This document shows positions 59,572-64,000 of a stretch of DNA of 64,000 nucleotides, one piece after another. The stretch is from Flavobacterium sp. Root186 (GTDB taxonomy: Bacteria; Bacteroidota; Bacteroidia; Flavobacteriales; Flavobacteriaceae): the NCBI RefSeq assembly GCF_001428525.1, contig NZ_LMHW01000014.1, positions 1 through 64,000 of the forward strand, given 5' to 3'. Position numbers and translations under genes: made by a program. The notes beneath the pieces are model-generated. The model was not told where the DNA came from and did not search any database. It saw nothing but the letters and a program-made list of their open reading frames with translations. Position 1 is the stretch's first letter, and the number at the start of each line of letters is the position of its first letter.

Positions 59572-61092
59572 ATGGAAAAAAGAAAAATTGAAATAATGGA
59601 TACGACGCTTCGTGATGGTGAACAAACTTCAGGAGTATCATTTTCTGCTGCAGAAAAACTAACCATTGCGCAATTATTACTGGAGGAATTAAATATTGAT
59701 AGAATCGAAATTGCTTCGGCGCGCGTAAGCGAAGGAGAATTTCAGGCCGTAAAAGGCATTACTTCATGGGCCGAAGAACGCGGCTATATTAACAGAATCG
59801 AAGTCCTTTCGTTTGTTGACGGCGGAGTTTCGATTGAATGGATGAAAAAAGCCGGCGCCAAGGTACAGAATTTGTTGACCAAAGGCTCAATGAACCACTT
59901 AACGCATCAGTTAAAAAAAACACCGGAACAGCATTTTTCTGAAATCGCCAAAATCATTGCTTTAGCAAAAGAAAATGATATTGAAACGAATGTTTACTTA
60001 GAAGACTGGAGCAATGGAATGCGAAATTCTCCTGAATATGTGTTTCAATTTCTGGATTTCTTATCTACACAACCCATAAAAAGAATTTTACTGCCGGATA
60101 CTTTAGGCGTTTTAATTCCGTCTTTGGCTTTTGAATTTATTTCTAAAATCAGAACAAAATATCCGCAGATTCATTTTGACTTTCACGCTCATAACGATTA
60201 TGATTTAAGTGTTGCCAATGTTATGGAAGCTATAAAGGCCGGTATAAACGGACTTCACGTAACGGTAAACGGAATGGGAGAACGCGCCGGAAATGCACCT
60301 CTTGAAAGTACGGTTGCCGTAATAAATGATTATCTGCCAGAAGTAAGCATTAACATCAAAGAAACTTCTTTATACACCGTAAGCAAATTAGTCGAAACGT
60401 TTACCGGATATAGAATTCCTGCCAACAAACCTATTGTGGGCGACAATGTTTTTACACAAACCGCAGGAATCCACGCTGACGGAGACAATAAAAATAATTT
60501 ATATTTTAATGACTTGCTTCCGGAACGTTTTGGAAGAAAAAGAAAATACGCTTTAGGAAAAACTTCCGGAAAAGCTAATATCGAGAAAAATCTTCAGGAA
60601 TTAGGTTTGAAATTAAATCAGGAAGATTTGAAATTGGTTACCCAAAGAATTATCGAACTGGGCGATAAAAAAGAAACTGTTACTAAGGAAGATCTTCCAT
60701 ACATTATTTCAGATGTTTTGGACAGTCATACTTACGAAGAAAAAATTACTATTGAATCCTATATGCTGGTTCATTCTAAAGGAATGCGACCATCCACTAC
60801 TCTATCTTTAAATCTTAATGGAGAAATAATAGAAGAAAATGCACAAGGCGATGGTCAGTTTGATGCTTTTATGAATGCTTTATCCAAGATTTACAAAAGC
60901 AAAAAACTAACGCTTCCAAAATTGATCGATTATGCAGTGAGAATCCCACCAGGAAGTAGTTCTGACGCCTTATGCGAAACTATTATAACCTGGACAAACA
61001 ACGGAAAAGAATTTAAAACAAGAGGATTAGATTCCGATCAAACAGTTGCGGCGATTATTGCAACTCAAAAGATGTTGAATGTGATTGCCTAA
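59572..61092 (+). CDS. 2-isopropylmalate synthase / citramalate synthase family enzyme
   Basis: A 506-residue acyltransferase of the LeuA/CimA family, which condenses acetyl-CoA with a 2-keto acid. The DRE-TIM barrel has LRDGEQTSG, DFHAHNDYDLSVANV with the metal-binding His pair, and GMGERAGNAPLES. The C-terminal third is the allosteric LeuA dimer domain (SYMLVHSKGMRPSTTLSL, then YAVRIPPGSSSDAL), where leucine or isoleucine binds. Its place between leuD and leuB supports LeuA. The barrel N-terminus (LLLEELNIDRIEIASARVSE) is also close to citramalate synthase, so the keto-acid substrate is uncertain. Confidence 0.9.
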   Translation: MEKRKIEIMDTTLRDGEQTSGVSFSAAEKLTIAQLLLEELNIDRIEIASARVSEGEFQAVKGITSWAEERGYINRIEVLSFVDGGVSIEWMKKAGAKVQNLLTKGSMNHLTHQLKKTPEQHFSEIAKIIALAKENDIETNVYLEDWSNGMRNSPEYVFQFLDFLSTQPIKRILLPDTLGVLIPSLAFEFISKIRTKYPQIHFDFHAHNDYDLSVANVMEAIKAGINGLHVTVNGMGERAGNAPLESTVAVINDYLPEVSINIKETSLYTVSKLVETFTGYRIPANKPIVGDNVFTQTAGIHADGDNKNNLYFNDLLPERFGRKRKYALGKTSGKANIEKNLQELGLKLNQEDLKLVTQRIIELGDKKETVTKEDLPYIISDVLDSHTYEEKITIESYMLVHSKGMRPSTTLSLNLNGEIIEENAQGDGQFDAFMNALSKIYKSKKLTLPKLIDYAVRIPPGSSSDALCETIITWTNNGKEFKTRGLDSDQTVAAIIATQKMLNVIA

Positions 61093-61280
61093 GGTGCTAA
61101 GTTGCTAAGACTCTAAGATGCTAAGATTTTTTCTTTGAACTTAGAGTCCTAAAAATTAAAACCTTAAGAAAAAAATTAGAACATTTAGAACCTTAAAAAA
61201 AATTATAAATTAGAATTCTGACTTACTAAGAAAAAAAACTTAGAACCTTAGCAACTCAGAACCTTAGAACCTTAAAAAAA
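61093..61280. repeat. Word-repeat spacer between leuA/cimA and leuB
   Basis: ctaagttgctaagactctaag words at the left, and the complementary type (cttagaaccttagcaact, then cagaaccttagaacctta) at the right, spanning most of 188 bp. No gene. Confidence 0.8.
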
Positions 61281-62342
61281 ATGAAATTTAACATAGCCCT
61301 TTTAGCAGGAGACGGAATTGGTCCTGAGGTAATAAATGAAGCTGTAAAAGTATCTGATGCTATTGCAAAAAAATTCAATCACGAAATAACATGGACACCA
61401 GCTCTTACTGGAGCTTGCGCTATTGACGCAGTTGGAGTTCCTTATCCAGACGAAACACACGAAGTTTGTATGAAAGCTGATGCAGTTTTGTTTGGAGCAA
61501 TTGGTCACCCAAAATATGATAACGATCCAAGTGCACCAGTTCGTCCGGAGCAAGGTTTATTATTAATGCGTAAAAAATTAGGATTGTTTGCTAACGTTCG
61601 TCCAACGTTTACTTTTCCTTCTTTAATTGATAATTCTCCATTAAAAAGAGAAAGAATCGAAGGAACTGATTTAGTTTTCTTAAGAGAATTAACTGGCGGA
61701 ATTTACTTTGGAGAAAAAGGAAGAAAAGACAATGGAGATACTGCTTTTGACAACTGTGTTTACACAAGAGCCGAAGTACAGCGTTTAGCTAAAAAAGGTT
61801 TCGAATTAGCGATGACACGTTCTAAAAAACTATGCTGCGTTGATAAAGCAAACGTTTTGGAAACTTCACGTTTATGGAGAGAAACCGTTCAGGCTATGGA
61901 AAAAGATTATCCGGAAGTTACAGTTTCTTACGAATTTGTTGACGCTGTTGCCATGCGTTTGGTTCAATGGCCAAACTCTTATGATGTATTGATCACAGAA
62001 AATTTATTTGGAGATATCTTAACTGACGAAGCTTCTGTAATTTCTGGTTCAATGGGATTAATGCCTTCTGCTTCTGTTGGAGAACATACTTCATTATACG
62101 AACCAATCCACGGATCTTATCCACAAGCAACTGGATTAAATATTGCTAATCCATTAGCTACAATTTTATCTGCAGCAATGATGTTCGAAGATGCTTTCGG
62201 ACTAAAAGATGAAGCTGAAGCAATTAGAGCAGTTGTAAATAAATCATTAGAACAAGGAGTTGTTACCGAAGATTTAGCTGTAAAAGGATCAAAAGCTTAC
62301 AAAACAAGCGAAGTTGGAGACTGGCTTGTAGAGAATCTATAG
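61281..62342 (+). CDS. leuB: 3-isopropylmalate dehydrogenase
   Basis: A 353-residue NAD-dependent oxidative decarboxylase giving 2-ketoisocaproate, the leucine precursor. N-terminal LLAGDGIGPEVINEAVKV; substrate Arg residues in LLLMRKKLGLFANVRP and FLRELTGGIYFG; catalytic Tyr in DNCVYTR and Lys in CVDKANVL; metal Asp in ENLFGDILTDE; NAD loop in EPIHGSYPQATG. The length is standard. Last gene of the leucine operon. Confidence 0.97.
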   Translation: MKFNIALLAGDGIGPEVINEAVKVSDAIAKKFNHEITWTPALTGACAIDAVGVPYPDETHEVCMKADAVLFGAIGHPKYDNDPSAPVRPEQGLLLMRKKLGLFANVRPTFTFPSLIDNSPLKRERIEGTDLVFLRELTGGIYFGEKGRKDNGDTAFDNCVYTRAEVQRLAKKGFELAMTRSKKLCCVDKANVLETSRLWRETVQAMEKDYPEVTVSYEFVDAVAMRLVQWPNSYDVLITENLFGDILTDEASVISGSMGLMPSASVGEHTSLYEPIHGSYPQATGLNIANPLATILSAAMMFEDAFGLKDEAEAIRAVVNKSLEQGVVTEDLAVKGSKAYKTSEVGDWLVENL

Positions 62343-62344
62343 TT

Positions 62345-62413
62345 TTATTTGTTTCAGGTTTCAGGTTTCAGGTTTCAAGTTATTATTGGAACGTGAAACC
62401 TGAAACTTGAAAC
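62345..62413. repeat. Inverted word repeat (caggtttcaggttt family)
   Basis: Three tandem caggttt words at 62355-62380, then the complement gaaacctgaaacttgaaac (62393-62411), between leuB and the convergent RRM gene. Confidence 0.85.
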
Positions 62414-62424
62414 AATTTAAACAA

Positions 62425-62455
62425 AAAAAGGGATCAACTTTCGTTGATCCCTTTT
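62425..62455. terminator. Terminator between leuB and the RRM gene
   Basis: Stem aaaagggatcaac/gttgatccctttt with a 4-base loop and A/T runs on both sides; placed to stop both the leucine operon and the convergent RRM gene. Confidence 0.85.
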
Positions 62456-62474
62456 ATATATTTAGAAAAAAATA

Positions 62475-62834
62475 TTAATATCCTCCTCTGTTACCACCAC
62501 GGTCATTTCCACCACGGCTGTTTCCTCCACCATAACCTCCGCGTGAATCTCCACCACGGCTGTTATTGTTGAAGCTTCTTCTTTCACCTTCAGGTTTCGG
62601 TTCAGATTTATTAACTACAATTGAACGACCTTGAACAGTTGCTCCGTTCAATTCATCAATTGCTTTTTGAGCTTCAGCATCGTTTGGCATCTCAACAAAA
62701 CCAAAACCTTTGCTTCTTCCAGTAAATTTATCAGTGATAATTTTAACTGAATCTACTGCTCCGTAAGCCTCGAAAGACTCTCTTAAATCTGCTTCCTCAA
62801 TACTGAATGGAAGGCTTCCAACAAAAATGTTCAT
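62475..62834 (-). CDS. RNA-binding protein: single RRM plus Gly-rich tail
   Basis: A 119-residue cytoplasmic RNA-binding protein. RRM at residues 1-80 with RNP2 IFVGSL (3-8) and RNP1 KGFGFVEM (42-49), aromatic residues F44 and F46 in place. The tail (about 85-119) is rich in RGG/SRGGYGGGN-type repeats, as in cyanobacterial and Bacteroidetes cold-inducible Rbp proteins. It probably helps mRNA structure or stability in the cold; this is inferred from relatives. A minus-strand TACATTTG (62859-62866) may be its -7 box. Confidence 0.95.
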   Translation of the reverse strand: MNIFVGSLPFSIEEADLRESFEAYGAVDSVKIITDKFTGRSKGFGFVEMPNDAEAQKAIDELNGATVQGRSIVVNKSEPKPEGERRSFNNNSRGGDSRGGYGGGNSRGGNDRGGNRGGY

Positions 62835-62961
62835 ATGTACTTATTTATAATAATGTAGCAAATGTAGTCTTATTTTTCTGTAATCTACTATATATTAGTT
62901 TATTTATGTTTTTATTTTGATTTTAAAAATCGGCCAATACGCCCTGAATTCACGAAAAAAA

Positions 62962-63453
62962 TTACATATGATGAACAATATCACTTATTTCAAGCGGAAC
63001 TTTATAAAAAACACCTTCTGTAAAATTAATTTTTGGATTCTCAGTATCGCTTCCATCTTCATTTACCGCAGTAAATTTAAATGTTCCAGAAATCGTATTA
63101 TTACCCGCGTCGTAATCTGTAATAACAATTTGTCCGTTACCAGTATTTGTTCCTGTAGAAAATGAAGACAATTCGGCAGGCAGCGTATTTTCGTAAGACG
63201 CTTTTGAAGTTTCATTAACTCCTAAAATAAAAGTTTCTTCTGCAGAAGAAGCAGTTTGCAAAATAACTTTTTCGTACCCTAAAGATCCTTCAACAAATAC
63301 AGTCCCGTTTGCACCTAAATAAGCTTTATACGTTTGAGCTCTCCAGAAAACATTATTTTTCAGGGTTTGAAAAGCCGGATTGTTAAATTTCACATCTTCT
63401 GTACAAGAGGTAAGCATTAACAAAAAGGATAAGAAGTAAAAATATTTTTTCAT
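62962..63453 (-). CDS. Small lipoprotein of unknown function
   Basis: A 163-residue lipoprotein with lipobox MLTSC (about residue 17), followed by TEDVKFNNPAF. The ATG at 63453 puts the signal peptide (MKKYFYFLSFLLMLTSC) at the N-terminus; an in-frame ATG at 63486 would add 11 residues before it. The mature part is beta-rich (VFWRAQTYKAYLGANGTVFV, VILQTASSAEETFILG, GTFKFTAVNEDGS). It recalls small Bacteroidetes lipoproteins grouped as DUF6252, but that is from memory. It is divergent from rpsP. Confidence 0.72.
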   Translation of the reverse strand: MKKYFYFLSFLLMLTSCTEDVKFNNPAFQTLKNNVFWRAQTYKAYLGANGTVFVEGSLGYEKVILQTASSAEETFILGVNETSKASYENTLPAELSSFSTGTNTGNGQIVITDYDAGNNTISGTFKFTAVNEDGSDTENPKINFTEGVFYKVPLEISDIVHHM

Positions 63454-63608
63454 ATATAAGATGAATTTAATGCAAAAGTATCGCATTATGAGATAAATAT
63501 TTAAAATTAAAAGTCAAAAAAAAGCTAAAAATCTGTCTTAAATATATTTAATACTTTTTGAAACGGATAATTGATAAAAAAATTATATCTTTGCGCCCTT
63601 AATTAACA

Positions 63609-63623
63609 GAGGTCGAGTACCTC
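63609..63623 (+). promoter_or_regulatory. Small hairpin in the rpsP leader
   Basis: gaggt-cgagt-acctc, 20 bp before the rpsP start and 16 bp after a -7-like TATCTTTG (63586-63593). It may be part of an S16 autoregulatory leader or simply leader structure. Confidence 0.3.
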
Positions 63624-63642
63624 AAAATTTAATCATAAGATT

Positions 63643-64000
63643 ATGTCAGTAAAAATTAGATTACAAAGACACGGTAAAAAAGGAAAACCTTTTTACTGGG
63701 TTGTAGCTGCAGATGCACGCTCAAAAAGAGATGGTAAATACTTAGAGAAAATCGGTACTTACAATCCAAACACAAACCCAGCAACTGTTGAGTTAAACCT
63801 TGACAGCGCAGTTAAATGGTTACACAATGGTGCACAACCAACTGATACTGCCAGAGCAATTCTTTCTTACAAAGGTGCTTTATTGAAACACCATCTTGAT
63901 GGAGGTATCCGTAAAGGAGCTTTAACTCAAGAACAAGCTGATGCTAAATTAGCTGCTTGGTTAGAGGCAAAATCTGGAAAAGTTGATGCTAAAAAAGATG
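63643..64000 (+). CDS. rpsP: 30S ribosomal protein S16, partial (3' end outside window)
   Basis: 119 codons of a gene that runs off the right edge. The N-terminus is MSVKIRLQRHGKKGKPFYWV, followed by VAADARSKRDGKYLEKIGTYNPN and a segment matching the S16 core (VKWLHNGAQPTDTARAIL), then the extra C-terminal extension typical of Bacteroidetes (LTQEQADAKLAAWLEAKSGK). S16 is needed for 30S assembly. In this group rpsP is usually followed by rimM, which would lie just outside. The -7 box TATCTTTG is at 63586-63593. Confidence 0.97.
   Translation, partial: MSVKIRLQRHGKKGKPFYWVVAADARSKRDGKYLEKIGTYNPNTNPATVELNLDSAVKWLHNGAQPTDTARAILSYKGALLKHHLDGGIRKGALTQEQADAKLAAWLEAKSGKVDAKKD

Noticed and set aside
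61093..61280. Spacer before leuB as a riboswitch or attenuator
   Set aside because: It is made of repeated ctaag/cttag words like other spacers and shows no known riboswitch core.

Overview
This is a stretch of chromosome from a Bacteroidetes bacterium, most likely a Flavobacterium. The evidence is the very AT-rich DNA, weak or absent Shine-Dalgarno sequences, and promoters of the TTG-N19/20-TAnnTTTG type that can be read directly in front of several genes. Other typical traits are lipoproteins with acidic residues after the lipobox, a PorT-like barrel protein, a fused MurF-alanine racemase, a DnaE with an N-terminal exonuclease, and short secreted proteins ending their signal peptide in Ala-Gln. 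Most of the window is core chromosome, with one clear accessory island.

Layout. 1-900: the 5' part of a GIY-YIG nuclease gene running off the left edge, and two near-identical tRNA-Asp genes, each with its own promoter and terminator. 0.9-6 kb (minus): DUF58 protein, M1 aminopeptidase and two lipoproteins. 6.1-8.9 kb: a LytTR response regulator and a TPR histidine kinase, with a direct repeat just upstream. 9.1-12.1 kb: thioredoxin and an AsmA-like protein. 12.2-17.4 kb: the accessory island, encoding a C5 cytosine methyltransferase, a protein with two GHKL ATPase domains, a stand-alone receiver-like protein and a Vsr-like endonuclease. 17.5-23.2 kb: hibernation factor, a repeat lipoprotein, Amt, TrmB, a LysE-type exporter and an alkyltransferase-like protein. 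23.3-31 kb: a two-component pair (NtrC type) divergent from a MacA/MacB-type export operon, with a sigma-54-like site between them.

31-42 kb: L,D-transpeptidase, Mrp, a NifU-like protein, ferredoxin, Asd, MscL, MurF-Alr and a PorT-like protein. 42.4-50 kb: a His/Cys-rich small protein and a TonB receptor, prolyl oligopeptidase, a Gfo/Idh/MocA oxidoreductase and an outer-membrane protein. 50-57 kb: DnaE, an SDR and an AraC regulator. 57-62.4 kb: the leucine operon leuC-leuD-leuA/cimA-leuB. The window ends with an RRM protein, a lipoprotein and the start of rpsP.

The strongest candidate for an undescribed system is the 12.2-17.4 kb island. It has a modification enzyme and a Vsr-fold nuclease but no ordinary restriction enzyme. 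In place of one it has a double-ATPase protein with a restriction-enzyme-like N-terminus plus a receiver-like partner, which suggests a signalling-controlled restriction or defence system. The vsr-like start codon lies inside a perfect hairpin. A second recurring theme is the intergenic DNA: at least a dozen spacers hold word-like repeats followed by their reverse complement, sometimes one family nested inside another.
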